DNA of 64,000 nt from Casuarius casuarius (lineage: Eukaryota > Chordata > Aves > Casuariiformes > Casuariidae): the NCBI GenBank assembly GCA_003342895.1, contig PTFA01000081.1:2990181-3054180 (forward strand), written 5' to 3'. This document shows, piece after piece, positions 30,701 to 47,132 of this stretch. The notes under the pieces were generated by a model, which was not told the origin of the DNA, did no database searches, and was given only the letters and a program-made list of their open reading frames with translations. Position 1 is the first letter of the stretch. Every line of letters starts with the position of its first letter. The translations under genes and the position numbers were made by a program.

Positions 30701-33700
30701 TTTAATCTTGCTAAAGTCTTGTTTCAGCCAGTTTTAGCTGTCCTGTTCATCTATCAGCATAATTAACATCATCACTCGCATCAAATGGAGAAGATCAGTA
30801 AATATTGGGGTTATCAGCACAAAATTGACAAAGTCTCTCATCAACATGGAAAATGCTTTATAGAAGCCACAGCAAAAACTTTCAAAATCTGTGCAGCGCG
30901 AGGCCAAGAGAGCCTAAGAGCTCAGGAAGATGGGCAAGAGATAAAAATCCACAACAGTGACGGGGTCGTATCACACCCAGAACATAAAGTCACTACAGGA
31001 GACCAATTTGAGGCCAGCAGGATTCACATCACCCATTACGGGGGTGCTCATTCAGACCCACTCAGCCGTGGAAGCAGAAGCAGGCCTTCTGTCCAGCGTC
31101 TGAGTGGAGCCACCAGCTCCGTGGCCAGCGTAAAGAAGCAAGCGGCATTTTGGGTAGAAAACGCTCCAGGCAGAGTCTGGGCATCCTCCCATAGGACAGG
31201 GAGCTATTGCTCACTGAGTAACACTGCCCCAGGTAGGTAAACCCAGCTCTGCATGAGTCTCGCATAATCCTCCTCCAAGATAATAAAAGTTAAATTAAGG
31301 GATAGAAATGAGACTAGTTTACATAAATAATGCAAATGAAACTCTCAGGATGGTGCACATGACAAAAATAAAAATTGGTGAAATGTCTCTCATCTTCATA
31401 GACTGGGTTACAATGCATACATTTAGGGTATTTCTCACAAATAAATGAGGTGTTGATATAGGTCTATCATGCTTTTTGGATGACTGGGGAATCCAAATAA
31501 ATATTTCATGTATAACAACAGCTGATATAGAAATATACATTGCACTATATTCTGGCAGTTTGTATATCCATGAGCTGACCCAACATTTATTTTAACAGAA
31601 ATAATTCTCTTAGAACCAAATACTATATTTCTGCTTTTAATATATTTCTTTTCCACTATATGTCTGGGTTTCCATTCAAGTCAACAAGACGTCTGCAATT
31701 TAGAAAGTGCATGAGATAAAAAGTATACCTCATTATATAAACGTAGAAGAAAATTGTTTCCCAAGTATTTTATGGAATTAATGTATTATTTTTAAAGACA
31801 TTTTTAGAATGCAACCTACAATAAACAAGAATTTATTGTTATAAAAATAAACGAGACAAAATTATAGCCTCTTTATGGAGACCATATTAGTCATGCACAT
31901 CTAATGAAGCATTACTAAGCTATCACAGGGAGATAGCCTGATGTGTGTGATTAACAAAATAATACTCATAAGTAGCTAATCAACAATGATGGTTCTTTAA
32001 AAATTTTGCATATCCTGCTATACAAAGAGTTACCTTTTTTGTCTAAGAAACACATTAACCACCAGCCTCCACCCTGAAGAGAATATTTAAAGGGCCACAG
32101 GCATAACACAACTAGCTGCAATTTGCCTTTTACAGACCACGCTTCTAAAAAGATTAAAGGTCATCCATGAAATCCAAATAATGACAAATAAATTTCAGTT
32201 TGTCCGGTAACGTGTCTGAAAGGTGATGTTTTCAGATGTAACCCGGGTGTAGGATGAATATGGAAGAACAAATGATCAAAAATTATTTTCATACAGTATG
32301 AAACCATGAAACCTCCGAAGTGGCAATGAGTAGGAAAAGTTTGGTTTCAGTATTAACTTTTGTGGATTTTTTGAATTAAAAAAACAATCTTCTTTCTTGC
32401 AGGCAATGTGTGCATTTGACAGATTCTAGAGAAGCCCAGTGACTTGCAAATAAACTTTCTAAATAGACAGTAACCAACAGTACAAACCACAAATAAATAT
32501 CAATGCCACAGAAATGACCAAAAAAAGGGAAATATGGGGAGGTGGGATAGATGGCCAACAAATGATACAAGGAGGAGAAAAAAAAAAAATGCTTACAAGA
32601 AAAATAGGGTCAAAAACCATGTGTAATGAACAGTTTCAGGCTACGACAGGAAAACAGCCTGTTATTCGAACTAACACAACTTTGGATTATATAAGCTAAT
32701 GTTGGGACATTAAGAACAGAACAAGGAACAATTTGTGTAGAGGGATGGCATCCTTTTATTTTCCCTTTCCTGAGTATAACAGTAAAATCCAGACTAGATC
32801 TATTGCTGTTGATGTTTCACTGAATTTTTCCTACACTGTCATCGATTTTTGAAGGATATTTTTGTTCTTTTTTTAGACAGAAGAACACAGAACATATTCC
32901 AAACGCTTTTTGCCATCTGACTCCGGGCAGGCACCTCCAGGAGAAGAGCTGCTCCATACAGCCAGGATGCACAGAATACAGGCTTACAGGGTGCACTCTG
33001 CTAAGCAGCTGCCTTCCTATCACTTTCTCAATACATTGACAAGGTTTTGAAAAGTGGTGCAAAGGGACTCACTTGGATTAGTCCATGGAATGGAACAATA
33101 AAAGTGCTATTATTATTATTTTTATGATTTCTTCTTACAGTCCTACAGGTGCATTAAATTGTCTTGAATTGTCTTGTATCTACACTGCAAAAACATAGCA
33201 AATCCTTCTTGTGGTTCCCTTGGTGGGATAAATTCTTCCCCAATGTTATTCCATCTTCAACTTAACCTCCCCTCTGGACAAAATTACTTAGAAAACAGAA
33301 TTCCTTATTGCTGAAATAACAACATTATTAAAATCAATAATCTTTGATGAATATTAGGCTGTATTAAAGACAGCTGGAAAGCACAGAAAAAAATATATGT
33401 ATAATTTCCAGTAGTAACCAAACTACAGCCCTTCATCTGTAATGAATTTTGGAGTAGTTCCCCTAAATCATTCGCAAGAAGTCAGCTATGACACTGCCAA
33501 TTTAAAAAAAAAAAAAAGCAAGCTAGTTTGGAGCTACAAATTGATTTTTTATTGTAATAAATTAAAATCCAATATTAGCCTACAAGATACTAAATGTACA
33601 GAAGCCTACATTTTTTTCAGAATATTTTTTCTCATTGATAACACATCAGACCTGGTGATGTGGCACGTGATAGCAACAGCTAATGATAAAAATCAAGAAA

Positions 33701-34957
33701 GGATATTCAAGAGAAGTAAATAATCCTTCCAAAGAAACAATAAATGACCATTGCAGCCTGAACAACCCCTTTGGGAATCCCAGAGCTGTGGAAGCACAGC
33801 TAAGGGAGAAAGCCTTGGCGGGTGATGGGGGGGAAAGCAAATGCAAGATGACCCAGGCTGTTCCTATGTGTCCTATTAAAGACACATTTTGCTTCCTGCT
33901 GCACAGATCTGAACATCCCCAAACTTTATAAACTCCTAAGGTTCACACGGATAGCAGAGCATCTGCGTGAGCAAAAACACAACCTCTGTGCAGTCACCCC
34001 ACCACGAGCAGCCAGCACCATACGAACACGAGACAGTGCATTCACCCCTAAATACCCATCTCCCATGCCGTGGAAAGCGCCTTGCATCATTAACGCACAA
34101 ACAGGCTCAGAAAGCACAAAGACGCTGCCGATGTCTACACATGGCCTATTGCTGACGTTGCTGACGCGTTTCAGATGTGGAGACCGCATGTTGCTACCAG
34201 CAGGACCTGGAAACACAGCAGGCAACTGCAGGCTGGCGAAGCAGGGACAGACTGGATGAGAGAGAGAAAACAGCAGGGAACAGAAACAGATAAAGTAAAC
34301 AGGATTAGGATACCGGATCCTGGGAAATGAAACTAAGGTGTGCTGGCCACAGAGTTCAGAGGAGAAGCCAGACGAGTAGCGTTTGGGAGCGACTACAAGG
34401 AGAACTGGTCAGGGACGTGAAACTGGGTTTGGGACACGAGAGACCTAGGTTGGAGATAAAGCAGAAGCGATCATGACTGAGGAACAGGCTGCTGAAGCAA
34501 TGCAAGCTCAAAAGCTAGAAATGGAAGGAACGATTCTCCTGTCTCAGAAGTCCCTGAGACACTTGATGGTGGACGTGCCACATATCCCTTTTGTCCCCAT
34601 TTTGGGAACAACCACCCAATACCTGTCAGTCACTCTGGTAGCTCAGGGTACAGGTGTCTGCAAAGCAAGCATAAAGTTTCCAATCCAGGCCTCAGGGAGT
34701 GAGCGACAGGGTTACAGTAAGGGTGACAGATACGGCAGGGTTACCAGAGCGATAAAATGAAGGCGGCTTGTTCCTGTGACTCCACCTCACGAGCTGCAGA
34801 CAGGGGAGTGGGCAGGATACAGCAGGAAACACAACTTGGTAAAACTACACCTTTGTTTCTAAACACAGTCCCTTTCCTCAGTGAGAGGTTATGAAAATAA
34901 ACCCATTCACGTCTGCAAAACATTCAGAGACAAGTGCCACAGACAAGTCTCTCTCTC

Positions 34958-34975
34958 TCTCTTTCTCCCTTTTTA
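34958..34975. repeat. CT dinucleotide microsatellite
   Basis: A short run of CT/TC units is followed by a T-rich stretch. Confidence 0.8.
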
Positions 34976-36575
34976 TTTTCTAGAGACAAGCCCAAGAGGA
35001 AATTACCAATTCTGCTGTCTCAGGGTGATTTGTATAGTGCAGGGTAATGCATTAGGCTGCATACTGAAGAAAACAAAATATCAATATATTGTTCATCAAG
35101 TGAATACTCTGTGCGGTGCNCTGAATGAAGCTGGTATTCTCTGGCAAAAAATATATATCATCATGTAATTAATTATTATCGTAATGTCTGTGTACTAGAG
35201 GACTCAATCAAGACTGCACAGACAAACCTTATCTGACACTTCCAATCTTTTGAGCACAGGATGAAACCTCAACAACGTTCTTTTAAACAGTGCTTTTGTA
35301 TGAATACTTCACACATGCTGTACACAACACTTTCCAAACAAGCTTTTCATTACTAACTACTTGTATTATGTATCAGTGAGCTCAATGACATTGATTTTCT
35401 AATAGTATAAATTAACTGGCAAAGATAATTTCATCTATCATCAGTAGGGTTTTATTTCTGGCATCATGTTAAATAGTCCATCTTTCAAAAGATTAAATCA
35501 AGAGCCTTTTAAAATTCAAGGCAGAGCTCAAACTGCTGTAAAATATCTTCTTAATTAGGATTAAAGCAGTTTGTGNGTTGTGTCTTTGTATCTAGGTAAT
35601 ATAATGTTTTGCTTACATTTCTTTTAGAGCAGTTTAAAAATATCACACATNATAACGTTATGGCAAAAACTGCGTAAGATCTGGAAGTCTCCTACAATTT
35701 TCTTCTACCAGATGCTGCTAGGCAAGTTGCTGCTTGACAACCTCAAACAGCAACCTCAGACTTTTAGATATCTTTTATGTCCTGTTCCATACAACACAAA
35801 CTTTTTCTGCCACAGAAAATATGAAAGCTCTGGTTTTTATGGTTACTGCATACCTGACAAAAGACTATTCTCTAGCAGGCGCTGCAGTAAGTAGGAGNAT
35901 AGTACATCAAGGTGACCATGACTGTGTTGATCTGGAATTATGGCTATGACAGACATTCTTAGGATCCCCTGGGACATCTTCAGGGCAATCCCAGCCAAGC
36001 GTGTGCAGCTCCTGGGAGCTCCCCAGCTTCCAGTGCCCATCCTCTCCTTTCTCACAGGCTACAGCAGGAAAAACATGCTCAGCTCTCCTGCATGCCCACA
36101 GCTCCCTATTCCTGCTGGTTTTCTTCCCCCTTCGCTTCCCAGGATACAGGGGATCTGATCCAAGCCAATCCCAGCCTCTAATCCCAACCCTAACCCCTTT
36201 GCCATTAGACTCTCAAAACTCATTTGACCTGTACTGCTGAGGAGTCTTCAGCAGCATCCAGACAACTGGTGTAATTGGGCCCAGGCTGAATGAGAAAATC
36301 CATAGCCGCACAGATACCAGTCCGTAGCATCAATTGCTAAAGTCTTCGGCGACCAGTGGGCTGATATTCGCATGGAGCAATTTTGTGATCTGGCAGAGGG
36401 AGAATAAATCCCTTCCTGCCACTTCCTATAGCTACTGAGTCATTCNTCATCACCATGCTTGTCCAGCCAGACGCTGCCACCAAAGGCATCGCTGCATGAT
36501 TACAGTAGGATTCAAAGCCTGATTTTTTTTTCAGGTCTGCTAATCAATATGCCTTTTCATTTTATATAACATGGC

Positions 36576-36596
36576 TTTTTTTTTTTTTTTTTTTTT
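36576..36596. repeat. Poly(T) run of 21 bases
   Basis: This is an uninterrupted T homopolymer in the large DAB1 intron. It could be a poly(A) tail of a minus-strand insertion, but no element is recognisable next to it. Confidence 0.9.
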
Positions 36597-37139
36597 AATC
36601 TCCCCTGAGAGAATCTCTGCTTCCCAGTGGGGAACGTAATTATTAAAAAATATCGAATAGGACCAAACAGTAAGGAGGATACACAATACTCTCTTGGTAA
36701 TCAGATGAATCATCATCTTCCATGATACCTTAGATATTTTTGAAACAAGATAATTTATGAATACAAGCAACCAACTAAACAATAAATTTCTTTGAACTGT
36801 GTTAAATTCTTAGTGCCAAATATCTGCTTTCCCCTCCTGTGATGACATCAGTTTTATCGCAGTTTCAGCTCTGGACTCCGGAGCTGAGAGTGCTGATGCA
36901 TGTAAGTAGCATTTGCGTNAATGGTTCTACAGAGGTATCCAAGAAAAGGCTCTACAATAAACCCCATCCCCACGCTACACTTTACACCTTAGTCACCTAA
37001 TGGCTTGCTCTGATATACGATAACCCTTTATCAAGCTTGTCAGATGTTTTATGTGTGCTTACGCTAGTGAGATATTACTGCCCAGCTAGGAAAAGCTTTT
37101 AAAGGAACATCCATGAGGAGATTCAATTTTGTTGCATCA

Positions 37140-38818
<1,679 letters not shown>

Positions 38819-41800
38819 TTACTAGTTCAATAAAACCTTTTGACCTTACTTCCTCACATGAATTCACAGGGGAATTGTTACCATACAAAATCTTCCGCAT
38901 GAAATTTGCACAGCAATTAGGTTTACAGAAAAAAAGAGATAAGCCTGAATCAGACCTCACGGATCTGAAAACNTCTGATCTGTACGGGTTATTTTAATCC
39001 CTCTACACTTGAGAATTCCTCATTTTGCATACAAAACTCTAATAGAAATACGCTATTTCCTTGCATACCAACTTATCTTACTGCATCAGCAATATTTACA
39101 CTATTACTATTTGAATAATGAAAAAGCAAGTGATGTTATTTGCCTATAAAACATTACTGCTCTAAAAAACCCACAATAAATACTGCCTCCTTGTACTACT
39201 CCATCTGTGTACAGGCACCTACAGAAACAACCTAAGTAGCAATGTCAACTCTCACAGGCTCACCCTGAGAAGCTAATAAATGGCACAAGATGTTTCTTGA
39301 TAAAAAAGCAATGATGGGGTAAGATAGAAGAGAACTGATAGGGCCAATGTCCATAAACTATAAAGCTCAGGCTACATTGAACCACACAGTAGCAACAATG
39401 CTATAGCAATCCACGAGGGACAGCTTTGCCAAAAAGCCTGTGCAGAGACGATCACCTATTGGGTTTTTTTTCCCCTGAGTATCTGCAGGAGAGTTTATGC
39501 TGTGTCTTAGCTCAAAGAAATACATTAGTTAGGGAATCAGCCTTTCTAAAATTGATTTAGGGTGTGCTCTGCAGCTGTCTTTGGAATTTCTTGCTAGGAT
39601 CTCAAAAAATAGCAGTGAACCATAAAGACTTGCAAACACATAAGCAAACAACGAACAACATCGAGAGCACAAGCAAGTGAGCAAAAAGGTGAGATCCTAA
39701 AGAATTTGAAGTCTCTGGGCCCCAGCAGAGTCCATCACCTAAAAACCAGCATAACAAAAAATAAGTAAAGCCAGCTCTGCATTAAACAGCTGCCAACAGC
39801 TACTATAAAAACGGGTAATANTTCTGTCCACAGGAGAAAATGCAGAAATAACAATGCTAAGTAGTATGAGGAGCGATTAACACAACTTGGATCTAGATCT
39901 GAACTGGGGCTTTCCCCAGACCACAGGGACTCTGAAAATGAGGCTTTGATTCACTAAAATCCCGAAGGGGCCCGAAGCACAAAGATGCCACCCCGGCTCA
40001 GGAAGCACATATCCGCGCAACAGCTCTACTTGCACAGAAAAATTCAAGTGACAACTCAAGATTTAGCCATTTAAAAGGAAGAAGCAGATGCTCAGATCGA
40101 GCTGAAACCCTATCATTTGACTAAGTGCCTAGCCATGGACCTACGTTGCTAAAATCTGTGTTATTAGATAATATCTAGGAGTTCCGGTCACAAATTTTGC
40201 CCTATTCTACCAGGAATTGTAAAAACTGAACAAAAAGCTAGAATCTGCTGTAAATGAACCGNAGAGAAGAATCTAGTACAAAACACCTACATTTGAGAAT
40301 TCTGGCCCAAATTTTCTNCAAAACTCATTCCCACTTGAAAAGTTAGATTTAAGCACAGAAAAATACCTTTGACAGGAGCAACAAATAAAACTAGCTGTGC
40401 AGCTAGTTTGGAAGAAGTACAGAAAGTCTGAGGGGAAAATCTACTTTGTTTTGCATCTCTATTAGCAGGATCTTTTTCGGGGTCCATCTTTGGCTCAGCT
40501 TAGCTAGCTATTACGCAAACACACACGCCAAGTCCATGCATCAGCTCAGTTCAAAACTATGGGATTTGTATTTTCACTTTACATTTTTGTATTTGTTTTA
40601 TATTTTATTTCCTTACAGGAAAAACTGGACAACATATACGAACAACAAAGAGCACTTCCAGATGCAATTCCCTTGGCTCGCCATCACTCAAGGGTCATCA
40701 CACTCCATGCTGTGAACTAACGAGGGACTAAATTTATGATAAAAAGTAGAGCTACTTTAAGTTTGAGATCTTCAAGTGTGTTTGAGCACAAAAATACTAT
40801 TTCTTTCAATGGGAAAATATCGGCTCACAGCAACGTTTGTAATGCCCCAGCTCTAAGGCCTTAAAAATCTGGTGGTGGTGACGCAATGCCACGATAGCTC
40901 NGCAGCCCAGCACCCAGCCCGTTCCCTCCTTAAGGTCTCACCTCTGCTCTCGTAGTAGGAACTAGACAGAGGGTTGAAATGTCATGCTCTTGCATGATAT
41001 TTAAAAACAAAACAAAAAAAACAAGGAAAAAAATCACAAATGACACACGGATGGTAAGTCAGAAACTCTACGTAATGCTAGTATCATTCCCCGGGGAAAC
41101 GCCAAGGCAGATGTTGGCACTGTCAGCTAAAAGCAATGAGAAAACATTTTCCACTCTAAGCCCCTGGAGCAGGACAGGAGGGAGAACATCTGGATACACA
41201 AAGTACAACTACATCAGTGGACTTTTCCATATGTCTTTTATACTTGCAAAGATGTCCCGTTGATTTGCAGTAAATAAAACCCAATTCAAGCAGCTTTCTT
41301 GCCNACAATTTTCAACCTCGCATCTTCATTATTGTGGAAAGCAGCTGTTCGCTAATAGTAATATTGCTGTGACTCTGAGCACATAAGCGTTCAAGAGTGC
41401 TTCCTGGGTCTGAGTCAGGATAACCAACTTGTATTCATTCAGTTATTTGAACATTTATACTTATTCCAACCTATGATCTGCTTTTCCAAATGTAACTAAA
41501 TTTCTGACATTAGTAGCCCACTCAAATACAACATGACTGTTTGCTTACCCACCAGTCCCTTGTCAATTACGAACCAGATTAAGTGAGATAAAGTGCTTTT
41601 GGGATAAATGACTGGGAAAACTCATCAACCTGAAAATGATGCAGATATTTTAAACTGTAGTGGAAACTGCAGATAACCAGAGTCTACAAATTCCTCAGNA
41701 AAAACCTTAGAGCATACGTCCCACGAAAAAGTGTATTAAATGCACATGCATGATCCTGTGTTATAAGTCAGCCACCTGAAACACTTCCATTTCTCAGCTC

Positions 41801-42174
41801 TCACGTCCTGNTCTGTTTATACCATATATCCCAATGTTGGTGCTGCAACCTGCCAAAGAACTTTCCATCTGCTCAGGAAGCTGCTGCGCCACACACTCAC
41901 AGCATGTTAGATCCAGATGGGGTAGCGCTCCATTTGCGCACTGGACACTTGTAAAGCAGGCAGTCCAGANCGTCATAAACATCCCACCATTAAAACAAAA
42001 ACGTTTTTTTAATGACGGTTCTTGAACAAGGTTCCTTCTGTATCTGAAACTGCATAAATAAGAGATGCCTGAGTTACAAGGCCGCTGCTAAACCCAAGGG
42101 CTGTGCATGTGCCAGAGAGCAGGGCAGGAAAGTGCTGCCTCTTTCTTTCGGTGTGACAAGTCTTGGCTTCCCAG

Positions 42175-42330
42175 GAGATCCCGCAGCTGTCCGAGGGAGC
42201 TCTCGTGGCGCTCCTCCGCTCTCCGTCGGTCCTGCCTAGCACCTGCTCCAGGCCTGGCTTTGGAGGAAGAGGACGACCGGCCGGGATGCAGTGCCCTTCC
42301 TAGCGCAGGAGCTCAGCCTCGTCTGAGCAT
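42175..42330. promoter_or_regulatory. CpG-rich patch in the upstream DAB1 intron
   Basis: Several CpG lie close together, for example in ctcgtggcgctcctccgc, ccgtcggtcc and gaggacgaccggccggga. The enrichment is weaker than in the other patches and no gene start can be linked to it. Confidence 0.3.
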
Positions 42331-43767
42331 CGCAAAGCTGCACCTTGCAGCTTCCNCTCTTGGCTTTGCCTTCCTCAGACTGCAGGCAGGACCACAGGGC
42401 AGGACCAGGCACCTTTACAAATCAGCTGTGGAGATTTAATGGAAATCTGAAGCTTGCTCGAGGTCTACAGCAAAATTGGAAACACATGCTCAGTGACAAC
42501 TGTTCCTTTCCACATCACGTACCTGCTCAGGTCCCACTTCAGGATTTCTTGACTGGAGAGGACAAGGCAGACACCAAAGCCCTGCAGGGCAGGTAGCTGA
42601 CACGGATCTCAGTCCTCCAGCACACCCTGCACATGTGGGGATCTGCCAGGGCTCAAATTTTTGTAATAAGCTTTTATAAATTTATAAGACCAATGGATAT
42701 TTTCCAACAGTTTGCCCTAAAATGCCTTTATAAATCGGTGTTCATAAGCAAACAAATATTGGAAGTGTTTGTAACTGAAACATCTGAAAATCCAAAATTA
42801 AACCAGATTACCAACAAAGCTAAAAGAGATTTATCTGATTCTCACGCCCCAGGCTGAGAAAAAATACGAAACAGAAAAGAACACTAACAATGTTGCACAA
42901 ATTCAATTTGGAAAGGTGATCATTTTTAATTAGAAAAGGTGCCACTGTTGACACAGACGAAGAAATGTTTTGTTTGCAGCATATAGATTTGTAATCCTCA
43001 GAAGCCCTTAAAATGTAAATGTATGAGTAATTATTTTTTCTAATTCTATATGTGTCACTGTTCACCTTTAAGCCATACAGATGGAGCCACTGCTCCTGCG
43101 TAAGCAGGAAAACATGACCTTTGCTGCAGAAGTAGAACATCGCGCTCGGACTTTTAAAGCCTTTTAGAAGAACAATAAAACCCCAGAGCTGCGTGCTGCA
43201 ATGCCTTCCTCAGTTCGCATCCAAAGTAGAGAGATGATTATCACCATGATCAGGTTTAAGGTATTTTATTTATCTCAGTAAAACTACTGTAGAAGTGATA
43301 GACAAGATCTGTTTACTTTTAACATGTTCAATCCTTTTTATGCAAGGCCATTTACCTTAATTAGATCCTCTCAAGCAAACCAGAGAACCAAATCCAAACT
43401 CCCAAGTACTCATGTTCGATCTCAAGATGTGACAGGTAGCAAGTTCTCAATAAACCGTCATATAGTCCAAGGGGAAAATAAGCTATTGCGGAGAACCCAG
43501 TGCCGAGCGCTTTGCCTGGCAGCCGGAGGCTGGTGCATCCAGGACCCCCAGCCCGAGCAGCGGCCGGTGCACGATGGATGGTGGAGCTGTGTTGACGTTA
43601 TCCGGCTCCACCTAACATTCTGCACTTTGCAAACTGAAGCTCACTCAAAGTTTAATTGCAAAACATTGTGTACTTTGCTAAGTATTTCGGGATGACTTAT
43701 CTGCACGCTTGGGTTGGAAAGTCAGGGACTGCACTTGATTTCAGCTCTTCATCTACCAGAGCACCAA

Positions 43768-43804
43768 GTATTAACATGCTAACACTGTATTAACATGCTA
43801 ACAT
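43768..43804. repeat. 19-bp tandem duplication
   Basis: The unit gtattaacatgctaacact is followed at once by gtattaacatgctaacatt, so the first 17 bases repeat exactly. Confidence 0.9.
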
Positions 43805-46800
43805 TTAGAGCAAACTCTGTTCATTCACCCAGGGGATTTGTAAGTGAGCATATTTTATAAATAGAAAAAGAAAAGAAACCAAATCATCACAGCAGCAAAC
43901 ACGCTGTCGCTTTTTCTGTATGCTCTTGTAATAGACTTCACATTCTTCACAGAATTTATTCTCCACAGCATCCAGTAATCTAAACCAATAGCCCTGGAAA
44001 TGGCTATATCCTTTATTTAAATGTGTGAAGCCCTCAGGGCATAATCTGAATTTCTTGATTTTACGACTGTAAAATATATAATGATATTATCACCAAAGTC
44101 AATAACATGCTCCTGGCAATCAATTCTCTGAAGAATGACTTCACACTGTCTTTTTTAATTTTTTTTTTTTAAATAATAAACTGTCAAAGTTTTATCCATC
44201 ATACATTCAAATCATAAACCTGAAATAAAAACCTCCTTATATCTCACAGGGATGGAAAACAATCACATGCACTCTTATAAACAAGCTACATCTTCATAGG
44301 GACAATTAGCATTTTTATAGCATCAACACAGTGGAAAATACGAAATACTGCAGTGCAGAAAGACCTCTAAGACACCACACACTGAAGACTAAACAGCCCA
44401 AATCCTCCTACTCTCTGTTAATCAGTTTTTGAGTTTTTCTGCTAAAGGTAGAAAACTCAGAGTTGCCAGATTGTGTATTTGCTACTAAAGTCTCTGGGAG
44501 CAGGACTGCCAAAACACACTGTGCCGCATCTAGAAACCCGACACAGAAAAATAATATCTTTTTGCTTTCTTAACATAACAGGTTTTTCGAAAAGAAAACA
44601 TGTAACATCTTGCAACATATGTGCACACAGTTTAACTTGCAGCGTTATCACTATAGTTCCCCTCCTCTAACAACACTTCTCCAACAAGTTTCTCATGCAA
44701 TTAGCTCCCCTCCAAAGGTTATTTAAGGATTTAAGATCTATAATCTATCTCAAGCGACCATAGTACACTCTCAGCAAGATCTGCTAGCAACANTAACGAC
44801 TATCATCTAAAGGAAGATGAACTTTGAATTTCACACATTTTTCCATCTACGCAGGCAGGTTCCCAGCAACTGAAAAAAGTACTGACGCAGCNAAATGTAA
44901 TCCATTTAGGCGTTTCCTAACCTTAGAGACCTTAGAAAGCATGTTGAAATTCTTAAGGAAATAAACACCTCCTTTCTATATAATGTCTTACACAAAACTC
45001 TTGGTTATAACACGAGTGCAACTTGAACGCGACTGATGCAAAAATTTTTCTTTTCATCTCCCAGTTGGGAAACTCCTAAAGGTCTCCAGTATCTCTGTAG
45101 CAGTACTTTTAGCTTACCCGACTACGACAACTTCTTATAGAGTCAACCAGCAAACTATACTGGGACCTACTGTATTAGCAAAGTGGTATTTCCAAGGTAC
45201 AAGCANAGGTATTGGAATATACTCTAAGGAGCTGCCCTTGCCCAAGGGTGTCAAAAGGAAGCACATTTGAGGCCTCCCAACTCGAGGAGAAAACCCTCAC
45301 TCACACTCTGCNGGTACCTAGTTCCCACTGGTGCTTTTCCTCAGAAAAAGTAAAATACCCAATTTTGACACCAATGAAAACAGTTGTCTTGACTAGAAAG
45401 ACAGAAAAGTATTTTTACCTAAAATGGTAAACCATTTAAAGGGGGGAAGTAGAAACCACTCTGGAAGCTCAGTGAACTTGTATTACAGTTAAATGTAAAA
45501 ACATTACCTGCAATTTTAGAAACAGGTAAGGCTTTCCAGGAAAACTCGATCATCATTCAGACTATCATCTCAGCAGTTTCCCAATCGTTCAGCAACACTG
45601 TTCACTGTAACCTCCAACTGACAGATTTTATGGTTTCTGGCGTTATTGGCCTGAGAATTACTGTACTCAAAGACACCTAGACATCTCCACACTTAAAACC
45701 AAATTCATTATAAACTCAAATAAGTTGTTACCATACTTATTTACTGTCTTTCATTGGAGCTTTATGAGCAGAGATGTCATTCACGAGGTGACAGTAATTG
45801 CATTCCCCAACTTCTTATCTCAATATTTTGTACCCTACGTGTGCTAGTACAAATAAGATGTGCGTTTTACTGTCTCCAAAGCCAAATGTTTGCATGTGCT
45901 TGCAACTGATTAAATTATTTCTTTATGGTGCAAAGTATGTGCAACTACGACAAGAGAACAAGTCAATTATTTACAGAAAAGGCCCCAGCATGAAACAATG
46001 TTTGATTAAACTTTTGGACAAATCTCGGTGATGGAGAGTCGAGGGTAAGCGCATCGGAGATGACAGCGATTGAGCACGTAGGTTGCCTGGGCAGGTGACA
46101 AAGCACATGCTCTAGTTTTAGCCAGAAGGCTCACAGATCAATTTTATTTTCTTAGATAGACTTTGAGATGACAGTAGACAGTCACATCCTCAGACACAGA
46201 AATGACCAGAAGCTGGATGTAATTAAACCTCCTTCCAGCCTCTGTACCATGCAAGTCTTCATAAATCTTTGAGAGACATTTTGTAAGGTGCCTTTTACAG
46301 GCGGCAAGCAGGAAAAGCTAAAAACCCAAATTCTACACTGATTTCAGCTGAAACAAGGCACTGCAATGAGACTTCANTTGGGGCTACTAGCCTCATTCAG
46401 CAAGCCCTAGGGACCTACCGAAAGCGAAATCGGGAAAACTCCCTAGTCCATTTTCTGCTGTAAGATTAAGAGAGTAAGAATAAAAATTACATTTTCTGTA
46501 CAACCAGAGGGGAAAGAAGAGGACACAAATCTGTAGATTTTCTTCTTTAAAAGATAAAAGACAGTTCAGCAAACTTTGTTTCTCTGAGTGTTTCAAAGCT
46601 GGGATAAATCAAGTAGACATCAAAATGTCACGTAAATACACCACTTGGGAAAACAGAGCCATCAGCCAGTTCATTTCTTACCCGCTTGCCTGGATGTCAG
46701 CATCAAACTGGGTGTTTCAGGGACTAAATCNTTAATAAAAGGTGATTGAAAACCTTAGCCCCAGCTCTGTATTTCTGCAATTGATTTTACAGTGATCCTT

Positions 46801-47094
46801 AATTGCTGTTAATATGCGCACCGACAGAATTTGGAAGATGCCTGGTAAAAGCCCTGACACACTGGAAACAGAGGGGCACGTTACGGCTGCCCAAATACGC
46901 CTACACGGCCCGCAAAGCGGCAGCTCCATCCCTTCTCTGATGGGGAGAAACCTCTGGGCCCCGTAACACCAGCTAGAGATTGGCTACTGCCAAAAACCTC
47001 TGCAGAGGTCTTGCAAGAGCAGCAAGGAGAGGCAGGGCAAACGCTGCTGCTAAATTACCCAAGAAAGTGCCAGTTCCCACCAAATCCAAAGCGG

Positions 47095-47132
47095 CTGGAG
47101 AAGAGGAAAGCGCCCGGAGAAGAGGAAAGCGC
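47095..47132. repeat. Perfect 19-bp tandem duplication
   Basis: The unit ggagaagaggaaagcgccc occurs twice in a row with no mismatch, which indicates a recent local duplication or a length polymorphism. Confidence 0.9.

Noticed and set aside
30785..31240. 151-codon open frame on the plus strand ending near a GTAGGT
   Set aside because: No recognisable homology and no upstream acceptor of good quality; the sequence is continuous with the unclassified repeat-like region.
36160..36200. Telomere-like text (aatcccaaccctaacccc)
   Set aside because: Only about one and a half CCCTAA units are present, which is not an interstitial telomere array.
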